42,464 nt of DNA from a virus. The DNA lies in IMG/VR virus record IMGVR_UViG_3300002835_000386, positions 1 through 42,464 of that record; one strand, 5' to 3'. The notes below the pieces were generated by a model. That model was not told where the DNA came from. It did not search any database and saw only the letters and a program-made list of their open reading frames with translations. Positions 22,994-29,647 of this stretch are shown piece after piece. A program made the position numbers and the translations under genes. Positions within the stretch are counted from its first letter, which is position 1, and each line of letters opens with the position of its first letter.

Positions 22994-23974
22994 TTAATCT
23001 TCAAACTTTGCCATTCTTTCGGCTAAAAGTTCTGCTAATCTATCATTATACGCCTTGTCCTTTGCGGCTGGGCTTGTCGTTTGATACGCGGTAAATATCT
23101 TTGAAGCTTGGGAGTAAAGGTTGGCTATTGTGAAATTTGCCCTCAGCCATTTGTCATTCAATGACCACGCGGCTTGGATAAACACCTTCAATGCCTCAAG
23201 GCTATTGCCCTGCTTATCTATTTTGTCAATGTATTGCATAAGGTTTTTCATTTGCCCTGCATCTTTTGGCATCATTATGTAATGTCCGTTCTGGTCGGTT
23301 GGATACGCGGCACCCGATAACGCTTCAAACGTTTGGCAAAACACGGTGAAGGCGGCGTAAGTGGGGGAGGGCTGGCGGTCGGCTCGGGGTTCATTTTCTT
23401 TTTCTTTTTTTCGCCTGCTTTTTTCTTTTTCTTTTTCAACAAGGGAAACTAAGGTAAACGGGTTTAGTTTTGCCTTTGGTTCACTTGTAACTTTTGTAAA
23501 ATCAATAAATTCATTTTCTTCGTTTGTCATAAATACATTAGTATTTATATCTATAATATTATCTATTGTACTATTATTCTTTGTATTATTATATGTCGGA
23601 TTTATTTCCGTGTTTCTTCGGATTTTTTTCCGAGGTAAGTCGGATTTATTTCCGAGGTTTGTTTTAGCACTGTTCCAAAGTTTGCCTTTTTCTGTTATCA
23701 TGATGCAATCTTTTTCACCGAATTTCTGCCAATCAATAACCCCTTTTAATTGTAATGACTTATAAAGCCTATAAATTGTGTCCGCTTTATCTGTTATAAT
23801 AGGCATTTCATCAATGGCTTTATTCCTACTTGCAAAGAACCACGTTTGCCCGTTGACGTGTATTTGTTCAGCCCAGGCTGGAAGGGAATAAATGAAACTA
23901 AACAAGGCGGCTTCGCTCAGGCTTAAATTCCATTCTATGCTATGTGTTTGGTCTATTGATATTGTGTATCTCAT
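22994..23974 (-). CDS. Putative replication initiator with winged-helix N-terminus
   Basis: A 326-aa protein. Residues 1-100 resemble a winged helix: LSLSEAALFSFIYSLPAW, then DKADTIYRLYKSLQLKGVID, then a wing and MITEKGKLW. A long polar, charged linker (about 130-200, rich in Lys and Glu) leads to a helical C-terminal domain. This plan matches phage replisome organisers and DnaD/DnaA-like initiators that recruit the host helicase. Iterons in or near this gene might mark an origin. I saw none clearly. Confidence 0.6.
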   Translation of the reverse strand: MRYTISIDQTHSIEWNLSLSEAALFSFIYSLPAWAEQIHVNGQTWFFASRNKAIDEMPIITDKADTIYRLYKSLQLKGVIDWQKFGEKDCIMITEKGKLWNSAKTNLGNKSDLPRKKIRRNTEINPTYNNTKNNSTIDNIIDINTNVFMTNEENEFIDFTKVTSEPKAKLNPFTLVSLVEKEKEKSRRKKEKENEPRADRQPSPTYAAFTVFCQTFEALSGAAYPTDQNGHYIMMPKDAGQMKNLMQYIDKIDKQGNSLEALKVFIQAAWSLNDKWLRANFTIANLYSQASKIFTAYQTTSPAAKDKAYNDRLAELLAERMAKFED

Positions 23975-23975
23975 T

Positions 23976-24458
23976 TTAATCTATTTTATTTAAATTAGCA
24001 AATTCACCATGATACTTAATTGCGGCTTCGTTGTATGCACGGGCGGCATCTATTATATTTTCAAAACTTCCAATATGAATATTTACGCCATTACTCATTA
24101 TTCTTGATTCATAAATTTTATGATTTTTGTGCCAACTAACACCCTTATATCCTGAATTATTGTTAATTTGTTTAATCCTATTCATACTATTTTGGGAATA
24201 AGTGCAAACTCTTAAATTACATTTCCTATTATCTAATGTGTTGCCATTTAAATGATCAACAACTAATCCTTTTGATGGATTCATAATAAATCTGTGCATT
24301 AATAATTGTGCAACAAATTTTTTATTTTCACGATGATTTCTAATGGCATAAAATTTACCAGATAGATTATTTGCATACCATTTCCATTGTATTAAATAAT
24401 CGTACATGTCATCATCTACCAATGCGACTTTCCCCTGTGTTAACTGAATTTCTTTCAT
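23976..24458 (-). CDS. HNH homing endonuclease with AP2 DNA-binding domain
   Basis: A 160-aa protein. Residues 67-83 form the HNH core (VDHLNGNTLDNRKCNLR, His69 and Asn residues). Residues 102-157 are an AP2-type domain (SGYKGVSWHKN, then IGSFENIIDAARAYNEAA). This is the usual free-standing phage homing endonuclease design. It is AT-rich and sits two bases upstream of the initiator gene in the direction of transcription. It may be a recent insertion. A structured leader precedes it. Confidence 0.88.
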   Translation of the reverse strand: MKEIQLTQGKVALVDDDMYDYLIQWKWYANNLSGKFYAIRNHRENKKFVAQLLMHRFIMNPSKGLVVDHLNGNTLDNRKCNLRVCTYSQNSMNRIKQINNNSGYKGVSWHKNHKIYESRIMSNGVNIHIGSFENIIDAARAYNEAAIKYHGEFANLNKID

Positions 24459-24461
24459 GAG

Positions 24462-24569
24462 TTATAAAAATGAGAACGCCCAACAGGTGCAGCTATTGGG
24501 CGTAAATGAAACAAAAAAATAGTTTGTTTCAATATCCTTTGAATGGGCTGCACTCCGTCCGAAGGATAT
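24462..24569 (-). promoter_or_regulatory. Three-hairpin structured leader with possible kissing loop
   Basis: Read on the minus strand, three perfect 8-bp hairpins follow one another: 24562-24569 with 24532-24539 (22-base loop), 24523-24530 with 24508-24515 (seven-base loop), and 24496-24503 with 24476-24483 (12-base loop). The first and last loops hold GTGCAGC (minus strand, 24547-24553) and GCTGCAC (24487-24493), which are fully complementary and could form a kissing interaction. It ends four bases before the HNH start codon. It may be a regulatory RNA structure, and I know no matching riboswitch class. Confidence 0.6.
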
Positions 24570-24570
24570 G

Positions 24571-24578
24571 TAAATATA
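24571..24578 (-). promoter_or_regulatory. Possible promoter D, -7 box
   Basis: TATATTTA on the minus strand, followed by CATATC exactly as in promoter C, with an 18-base identity between the two sites (24565-24582 and 14761-14778). No clear TTTG -33 box lies 16 bases upstream, so strength is uncertain. It would start the structured leader and the HNH transcript. Confidence 0.45.
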
Positions 24579-24585
24579 CAAAATA

Positions 24586-24759
24586 TTAATTACTTTCCCC
24601 TCTTTTTTTCCATGGCGGATTCCCCAGTGCGCTTTGCATTTCCATGTATTTTACCACGGCTGGTGGGGTTTGGTATGTCAAAACCTTGTCCAATGCTGCC
24701 TTAATATAATTTCCTATACCCCTTACCTTTTCTCCCGTTTTACGAACAAAAGCCCCCAC
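24586..24759 (-). CDS. Possible small ORF overlapping methyltransferase end (57 aa)
   Basis: A GTG-started frame. Its first 37 bases lie within the 3' end of the methyltransferase gene in another frame, and it continues through the otherwise empty 24586-24722. The product is basic and helical, with YIKAALDKVLTYQTPPAVVK and a C-terminal GNPPWKKRGESN. An AGGGAGG sequence lies 7 bases before GTG. Composition and overlap look gene-like, but the weak start and small size leave doubt. Confidence 0.42.
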   Translation of the reverse strand: MGAFVRKTGEKVRGIGNYIKAALDKVLTYQTPPAVVKYMEMQSALGNPPWKKRGESN

Positions 24760-25304
24760 GGCGTCACCTCCCTTGCTTCCCTCAGCAAGTCAAAACCGTG
24801 CCTTGCAAACATGGCAACCCATGCGTCTTTTTGTTTCAAGTTGATATGTCCCCATTCAATGTCGAACGCTGGATCGGCTGAGGCATAAGGCGTACTGGTG
24901 AAATAAAAATACTTATTACACACCTGAGAAAGGATAGGCATAACTTCTTCAATTTGTTCGTCCGTCATATGTTCAAATACTTCAGTCGAATAAATGGCAT
25001 CGTAACTCCCAATTAAAATTAATTCTCCATTAGCCAATATATAATTCATTGGCTTAATTCCCTTGCTTATTGCAAATTCCCTTTCATACGGGTTAATGTC
25101 ATACCCAACGTGTTTATACAAGCCCACGCGCTGGCAGGCGGATAAAAAGAATCCAAGTCCTGAGCCGAATTCGAAAACACTTTCGCAGCCAAGACTTTGC
25201 AAAACCCTTGCGCCGTTGGTATGCAAGTTTACGAGCGGTTCATAGTCCGTGGTGGTAAAACCAAGCTCAACGGATTTGTCGAAAAAGAATTTGTTATCAA
25301 TCAT
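24723..25304 (-). CDS. SAM-dependent methyltransferase
   Basis: About 193 aa from the ATG at 25304. The upstream frame runs into the tRNA-like element and is rejected. A class I Rossmann fold is indicated by FEFGSGLGF (44-52, SAM loop), Asp69 in VGYDINPY, and YSTEVFEHM at about 105-113. The pattern is that of small-molecule or sugar methyltransferases; it lacks the NPPY-type motif of adenine methylases. The substrate is unknown, and a glycan or a DNA-base modification is possible. Confidence 0.75.
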   Translation of the reverse strand: MIDNKFFFDKSVELGFTTTDYEPLVNLHTNGARVLQSLGCESVFEFGSGLGFFLSACQRVGLYKHVGYDINPYEREFAISKGIKPMNYILANGELILIGSYDAIYSTEVFEHMTDEQIEEVMPILSQVCNKYFYFTSTPYASADPAFDIEWGHINLKQKDAWVAMFARHGFDLLREAREVTPWGLLFVKREKR

Positions 25305-25319
25305 TTGCTTTTGTTTTTG

Positions 25320-25414
25320 TAACAAGGTCGGGAATCGAACCCGATTGTGCACCGCTCAACGTTGGGTAGCTTGCGTACACGGTTAGCCCTGGCGATACCT
25401 TTCGCCACCTTGCT
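25320..25414 (-). tRNA. tRNA-like element, atypical anticodon arm
   Basis: On the minus strand AGCAAGG at the 5' end pairs with CCTTGTT at the 3' end (7 bp), followed by an unpaired A and no encoded CCA. A perfect five-pair T-arm encloses TTCGATT (GGTTCGATTCC motif). TGGCG, GGTA and a three-pair D-stem follow the acceptor, and the start resembles bacterial tRNA-Leu. A 5-6-pair variable-type stem (TTGAGC/GCACAA) is possible. However, no normal 5-bp/7-base anticodon arm fits the roughly 27 bases available, so the anticodon is unresolved. It may be degenerate, unusual or a decoy. Confidence 0.45.
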
Positions 25415-25491
25415 TTGGTGCAAGTGAAGGAATCTAATCTTCGTCTTTTTGCCGTCGCAAAACATTTTAAACACTAAACTAACTTGCGTCA

Positions 25492-25499
25492 CAAAGATA
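25492..25499 (-). promoter_or_regulatory. Minus-strand promoter of divergent control region (-7 box)
   Basis: TATCTTTG on the minus strand, an exact match to the Bacteroidota TAnnTTTG box. The base run 16 bases upstream is TTTT, a weak -33 box. It would drive the tRNA-like element and methyltransferase. Confidence 0.6.
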
Positions 25500-25507
25500 T
25501 AAATAAT

Positions 25508-25540
25508 TTTGTTAAAAAATATTTTAAATTTGATAACAAA
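25508..25540. promoter_or_regulatory. Inverted repeat between divergent promoters (possible operator)
   Basis: TTTGTTA at 25508-25514 and TAACAAA at 25534-25540 form a perfect 7-bp inverted repeat with a 19-bp spacer. It lies inside the region between the two divergent -7 boxes and overlaps the plus-strand -33 box. That is a typical place for a dimeric repressor or activator. No candidate regulator gene is evident. Confidence 0.45.
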
Positions 25541-25556
25541 TAAATTATTATCTTTG
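25529..25556 (+). promoter_or_regulatory. Plus-strand promoter for ssb operon
   Basis: TTTG at 25529-25532, 16 bases, then TATCTTTG at 25549-25556, an exact -7 consensus. It lies 18 bases before the ssb ATG, so the leader is very short. The spacing is identical to that of the minus-strand promoters. Confidence 0.75.
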
Positions 25557-25573
25557 CAGAAAGAAAAAATACA

Positions 25574-25987
25574 ATGATAAAATTAATAGTTGCGGGTCGT
25601 ATTGGTCAGGATGCTGAAATTAAGTCCGTGGGAGATACAACCGTTTGCTCCTTCTCCGTGGCACACACGGAAAAGACGTTTGGTAATAATCCCACGGAAA
25701 AAACGGTTTGGGTCACTTGCTCAATGTGGGGTGAACGTGGTTCCAAACTTGCGCCACACTTGCTAAAAGGTACTTATGTCGTGGTTGAAGGAACAGGCGG
25801 AGTGAATGCGTATATGAAAAACGGAGAACCAACTGGTATCATTCGTTGCATGGTGAATAATATCGAATTTGGAGGCAAGGCAACGGCGGGGGAGAACACG
25901 TCTGGCGGGTATGTTAATCCATTGACAAACCCAGCTGTACAGGAATTAAAAAAAGAATTAAACGCTGACGAACCATTCCCATTTTAA
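25574..25987 (+). CDS. ssb: Single-stranded DNA-binding protein
   Basis: A 137-aa OB-fold SSB. The start (KLIVAGRIGQDAEIK) and the middle (TVWVTCSMWGERG, then LKGTYVVVEG) match the bacterial SSB family. The C-terminal tip DEPFPF equals the protein-binding acidic tail of bacterial SSBs, so it can probably recruit host replication and repair proteins. It is the first gene of the plus-strand block, right after its promoter. Confidence 0.93.
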   Translation: MIKLIVAGRIGQDAEIKSVGDTTVCSFSVAHTEKTFGNNPTEKTVWVTCSMWGERGSKLAPHLLKGTYVVVEGTGGVNAYMKNGEPTGIIRCMVNNIEFGGKATAGENTSGGYVNPLTNPAVQELKKELNADEPFPF

Positions 25988-25988
25988 T

Positions 25989-26213
25989 ATGACACCTGAG
26001 TATCAAAGGCAATATCGGGAAAATATGACCGAGTACCAAAAGCAAAAGTTAAGGGAATATTTTAGGCTTTATCACCAGAACCAATCACCTGAGAAAAAGG
26101 CTGAAAAAAGAATTAGGAATCAAGCATGGTATCAAGCGAATAAGGAGAGGGTGAACAAATACCAAATGGAAAGATATTACAGATTAAAAGAAAAGAAAAA
26201 TGAATGTGAATAA
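25989..26213 (+). CDS. Tyr/Lys-rich small basic protein, family copy 4
   Basis: A 74-aa basic protein (MTPEYQRQYRENMTEYQKQK start, then a NQAWYQANKERVNKYQMERY stretch). It shares the regular Tyr/Gln/Lys pattern of the tandem minus-strand trio at 16980-17656 but lies on the other strand next to ssb. Because it is cotranscribed with SSB, a nucleic-acid-associated function is plausible. The resemblance is compositional and motif-level; a computed alignment has not been done. Confidence 0.65.
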   Translation: MTPEYQRQYRENMTEYQKQKLREYFRLYHQNQSPEKKAEKRIRNQAWYQANKERVNKYQMERYYRLKEKKNECE

Positions 26214-26373
26214 ACAAACGCCCGCCGTGTTTTCGGTAAGCTATCGGGACGAAAAAATAAGAAAGAAGTTGTTAGACTTGCAATTTCAACTCTGGAAGGA
26301 AACGAATGTCAAACACTCGATGGAGGATGTATTAAGTATTTTATTGGACACATACCAAAAGCACAATAAATGA
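26200..26373 (+). CDS. Small ribbon-helix-helix-like protein (57 aa)
   Basis: A short frame overlapping the previous stop and, by four bases (ATGA), the following glycosyltransferase start. One beta-like strand (AVFSVSYRDEKIRKKLLDL) leads into two helices (KHSMEDVLSILLDTYQ). This layout is that of Arc/MetJ-type DNA binders. No paralogue is obvious. It could be the regulator of the divergent promoter upstream, but that is speculation. Confidence 0.6.
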   Translation: MNVNKQTPAVFSVSYRDEKIRKKLLDLQFQLWKETNVKHSMEDVLSILLDTYQKHNK

Positions 26374-27374
26374 GGTTAGGCATTGTAACCAATTTAACCA
26401 GTCCAACGACCGATTACTATCGTTCGGTTAATCCATTCATGCGGCTTCGTTCGCAGATGGTAAATCTAACCATTACTTACCTTAATCCTGAGACGGTAAA
26501 ATGGTACGATTTTTACGACGTTGATGTTATCCTTTTCCAGCGTCCCAACGGCGACGGAATGTTATCCATGATCGCGGAGGCGAAGAAGATGGGTAAAAAA
26601 ATCATTCTTGACCACGACGATTTATTACACGAGGTAAACGCGGCAAATCCAGCGTCGGCACACTTTGGGAAACCCCAGGTAAAAGAATCGGTTGAAAAGG
26701 CTTTCAAGTACGCGGATTATATAATTGTTTCAACGCCCTTTCTCAAAGAGTTTTATAAGCAATTCTTTGATGAAAGTAAAATAATGGTTATCCCAAACGC
26801 TATTGACTTTCAAGTAACGCCACTTTGCCCCGTGTCACCTGATAAGCTGGAGGCAAAGGTTAAACGCGTGTTGTGGCGTGGTTCAATGACACACATTGAG
26901 GACTTGAAAACGGTTGATACATTTTGGCATTATATCAGTGAACGCAAGGACACCGAGGTGGCATTTATTGGAATCCCTGAGTGGCTCGGAAAAACATTGT
27001 ATCCCAATGTAAAGGTGATACCGTGGAACAATTCCCTTTTCCAGTATTTCGAGCTTATCAAAAACAGTGCGGCTCATTACGCCGTGTTCCCTTTGACAAA
27101 CGACAATTTCAACCAAAGCAAATCGAATAACTTTGCGATGGAAATGTTGGTCACAGGTTGCATACCTTATGCACCAAAGGAAATAACGGAGTTCAATGTT
27201 CCAGGCGTTCGGTTGTACGAGGGTTCGGACGATTTGTATTATCAATTTGAAAAGGCATTGGCAAAAGACGGGAATTATTTTTATCATTTAACGCAAGGGA
27301 GGCAATGGCTTTTGAGTGAGCGAAATTTACTCACAGTCAACAACAAACGTAAACAAGTGTTAAAAGGAATATGA
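26370..27374 (+). CDS. Glycosyltransferase (GT-B/GT4-like)
   Basis: A 334-aa protein of two Rossmann-like halves. The N-terminal half has LDHDD (80-84) and a YADYIIVSTPFLKEFY segment with PNAID at 142-146, the usual inter-domain region. The C-terminal half has VFPLTND, then QSKSNNFAMEMLVTGCIPYA, where Lys251 and Glu258 are at the expected nucleotide-sugar site. Substrate unknown: it might glycosylate phage DNA, virion proteins or host surface glycans. It lies among DNA-modification-type genes and not in a host-like glycan cluster. Confidence 0.78.
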   Translation: MRLGIVTNLTSPTTDYYRSVNPFMRLRSQMVNLTITYLNPETVKWYDFYDVDVILFQRPNGDGMLSMIAEAKKMGKKIILDHDDLLHEVNAANPASAHFGKPQVKESVEKAFKYADYIIVSTPFLKEFYKQFFDESKIMVIPNAIDFQVTPLCPVSPDKLEAKVKRVLWRGSMTHIEDLKTVDTFWHYISERKDTEVAFIGIPEWLGKTLYPNVKVIPWNNSLFQYFELIKNSAAHYAVFPLTNDNFNQSKSNNFAMEMLVTGCIPYAPKEITEFNVPGVRLYEGSDDLYYQFEKALAKDGNYFYHLTQGRQWLLSERNLLTVNNKRKQVLKGI

Positions 27375-27628
27375 TGGCAACAGCAGGAGAAAATAATAAT
27401 TTATCGTTTGACCCAAACGAAAAAGAAAACACGGCAAAAGATTTATATGAATCAAGTGCCACGGTTAACAATAACGAATTGCAACCCTCAAGCGCTTACT
27501 GGGATCCAGAGGCAGGAAGACAATGGAAAGAAAGGGCGGCTGCAATCAATGCACAAAGGCGGTTGGAAAAGAAAATTGAAACAAAGGTTTATAAGCGATT
27601 AATTAAAGAGTTACTGAAGAAAATATGA
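27371..27628 (+). CDS. Small hypothetical protein
   Basis: An 85-aa polar protein. The N-terminal half is Asn/Glu-rich and probably disordered. The C-terminal half is basic and helical (QRRLEKKIETKVYKRLIKEL). Its ATG overlaps the glycosyltransferase stop and its own stop overlaps the next start. It begins ATG ATG, so either may be used. Function unknown. Confidence 0.6.
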   Translation: MMATAGENNNLSFDPNEKENTAKDLYESSATVNNNELQPSSAYWDPEAGRQWKERAAAINAQRRLEKKIETKVYKRLIKELLKKI

Positions 27629-27861
27629 AAACAGGTATTAATTTTTTAAAATTTGCTTTAGATAAAGACAATAAACGTCCTATGTTATTTAATACTGCTG
27701 AAATGCTGCAAATGGAAGCCATGGAAGAGTTTTCTATATGGCTTTTGGCTAATAATTGGGAATTTAATTATAAAACAAGAATATGGGAAAATTATGAGAA
27801 TCCTTTCCAATATTCATTTACCGATGTTTACCAACTCTTTTTAAAAAGCAGGGAGGCATGA
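27625..27861 (+). CDS. Small hypothetical protein
   Basis: A 78-aa, aromatic-rich protein (EEFSIWLLANNWEFNYKTRI in the centre). It is compact and soluble, and overlaps both neighbours by four bases. It resembles small accessory proteins that accompany phage methyltransferase genes, but I cannot name a family. Confidence 0.6.
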   Translation: MKTGINFLKFALDKDNKRPMLFNTAEMLQMEAMEEFSIWLLANNWEFNYKTRIWENYENPFQYSFTDVYQLFLKSREA

Positions 27862-28976
27862 TAATTGAAAAAAAGCAAATCGCCGATTTAATACCCGCGC
27901 CTTACAACCCACGGCAAAGCACGGCAAAGCAGGAAAAGCATTTGAAGGAAAGCCTTGAAAAGTTTGGCATGGTTGAACCGATCATCTTCAATAAGCAAAC
28001 GGGGTACATTGTCGGCGGTCATTTCCGTGTTCGGGAGTTGAAGAAACTTGGCATTAAGGAAATTGAATGCGTTATCGTGGATTTGAATGAGGCAGACGAA
28101 AAGGAGTTAAATATACGTTTGAACGCAAATACGGGAAGTTGGGACTGGGACACGTTAGCGAATGATTGGGACGTGGTGGACTTGGAGGCATGGGGCTTGG
28201 ATATACCGCAGTTTGACACGGTGGAAGAACTTGAAGCGGAAGAAGATGATTACGAAGTTCCTGAGGGAGGCATGGAAACGGACATTGTCATTGGTGACTT
28301 GTTTGAGATTGGTGAGCATCGGTTGCTTTGTGGGGATAGCACGGATAGCGACGCGGTTGCACGGTTAATGAACGGGGAAAAGGCGGACATGGTATTTACA
28401 GACCCGCCGTATGGAATTGATTGGAATACAGATTACACACGTTTTACAGGTGGATTAATACCGATTGAAAATAAATATAATAAAATACATGATGATGAAA
28501 AGGCATTTGACCCTTCATTCCTTTTAGCCACTCATGAAAATTGTTTATTTTTTGGGGCTAACTGTTTTAGTGATAAGTTACCAAAAGGAAATTGGATTGT
28601 ATGGGACAAAAGATTTGAAAACGGCAAAGCCTTTTTGGCTGATGCAGAAGTTGCTTGGTATAACGGAAGCGGAGCGGTTTATATAATTGCTGAAACGCAC
28701 CAAGGATTTGTAAGTAGTGATAAAAAAAGGTTTCACCCAACACAAAAGCCTATTAAACTTTTGGAAAAGATATTTGAAAAGATAAACGCTCCTAATTTTT
28801 TATTTGACCCTTATCTCGGCAGCGGCTCTACAATGGTAGCCGCGCACCAACTTAAACGCAAGTGTTATGGCATGGAACTGGAACCAAAGTATTGCGCCGT
28901 CATCATTGACAGGATGCGTAAACTTGATTCATCATTGATTATTAAGCGTAATGGCGTGGAATTAAAACAGGCATAA
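27858..28976 (+). CDS. ParB-like nuclease domain fused to DNA methyltransferase
   Basis: A 372-aa protein. Residues 1-75 are a ParB/Srx-type domain (LIPAPYNPRQ, then GYIVGGHFR at 49-57). Residues 140-372 are a DNA methyltransferase of the class with DPPY (182-185) before the SAM motif: TDPPYGIDWN, then HPTQKPI at 293-299 and FDPYLGSGS at 316-324. It should methylate adenine N6 or cytosine N4. The fusion is common in phages, and no partner restriction nuclease is seen, so it probably protects phage DNA from host enzymes. Confidence 0.9.
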   Translation: MIIEKKQIADLIPAPYNPRQSTAKQEKHLKESLEKFGMVEPIIFNKQTGYIVGGHFRVRELKKLGIKEIECVIVDLNEADEKELNIRLNANTGSWDWDTLANDWDVVDLEAWGLDIPQFDTVEELEAEEDDYEVPEGGMETDIVIGDLFEIGEHRLLCGDSTDSDAVARLMNGEKADMVFTDPPYGIDWNTDYTRFTGGLIPIENKYNKIHDDEKAFDPSFLLATHENCLFFGANCFSDKLPKGNWIVWDKRFENGKAFLADAEVAWYNGSGAVYIIAETHQGFVSSDKKRFHPTQKPIKLLEKIFEKINAPNFLFDPYLGSGSTMVAAHQLKRKCYGMELEPKYCAVIIDRMRKLDSSLIIKRNGVELKQA

Positions 28977-28986
28977 TACAGGCAAT

Positions 28987-29322
28987 ATGGCAAAAGGAGG
29001 TAAAATATCACCCGAAACCGAATTTAAGAAAGGACAATCGGGCAACCCCAACGGACGCCCTAAGAAGCTCCCAGCCCTTGACTTGATAATGGCAAATGTC
29101 ATGGGGCAGGAGAAGGACGGTATTACCGCAGCCGAGGCAATTATCATGAAGCTAAGGGAACAGGCGGCAAAGGGTGACATCAAGGCGGCACAGTTGCTTC
29201 TTGACCGTGCATACGGGAAGGCAAAGCAAAACATTGATATCACGACGCAGGGGGAAAAGGTCACGGTGCCAACGATTATATTTACAAAGGAAAATAATAA
29301 CAATGAAAAAAATAATGATTAG
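28987..29322 (+). CDS. DUF5681-like protein, terminase small subunit candidate
   Basis: A 111-aa basic protein with FKKGQSGNPNGRPKK at 13-27, the signature of DUF5681 as I remember it, then a helical region (ITAAEAIIMKLREQAAKGDI). It lies two genes upstream of TerL, as expected for a DNA-recognising small terminase subunit. The terminase role follows from position and fold type. The 3' end overlaps the next gene's start. Confidence 0.65.
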   Translation: MAKGGKISPETEFKKGQSGNPNGRPKKLPALDLIMANVMGQEKDGITAAEAIIMKLREQAAKGDIKAAQLLLDRAYGKAKQNIDITTQGEKVTVPTIIFTKENNNNEKNND

Positions 29323-29647
29323 TCAGCCAATGAATGGCTTAACAGAAGAACAAATTACTAACGCTCAAAACAAGTTTCTTGAATATGCCAAAAAAGAAAA
29401 CTTTGAGGTTGTAAATACATATTTTAAAAATGAATGGTATTCAAATGAATCTATGAGTTCAAGAGGGGTTATTCAAATACCTTTATGTTTTTTAGCAAAG
29501 TCACTTGAATATATGAGCAAATGCAGTACTGTTTATTTTGCTAAAGGCTGGGAAAATGCACGGGGTTGTAAGATTGAGCATGAAGTTGCCTTGCAATATG
29601 GCATGGAAATTATTTACGAGGAAAATGATTTGAACGAATTAGAATAA
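29303..29647 (+). CDS. DUF4406-like nucleoside deoxyribosyltransferase-fold protein
   Basis: About 114 aa from the ATG at 29303; a longer frame that begins in the previous gene is rejected. The N-terminus MKKIMISQPMNGLTEEQI matches the DUF4406 start, and VYFAKGWENARGCKIEH matches the family's C-terminal binding segment. The fold is related to nucleoside 2-deoxyribosyltransferases, so it may bind or modify a nucleotide. Its placement between the terminase genes is a guest insertion, since it has no packaging role known. Confidence 0.8.
   Translation: MKKIMISQPMNGLTEEQITNAQNKFLEYAKKENFEVVNTYFKNEWYSNESMSSRGVIQIPLCFLAKSLEYMSKCSTVYFAKGWENARGCKIEHEVALQYGMEIIYEENDLNELE

Noticed and set aside
12127-25304. 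Search for CRISPR array, integrase, repressor or toxin-antitoxin pairs
   Set aside because: No regularly spaced repeats, no tyrosine or serine recombinase motif, no CI-like repressor, and no recognisable TA pair were found by reading.
25320-25414. Considered as tmRNA fragment or intron-bearing tRNA
   Set aside because: No tmRNA tag or 5' GGGG motif, and about 27 bases is far too small for a known tRNA intron.
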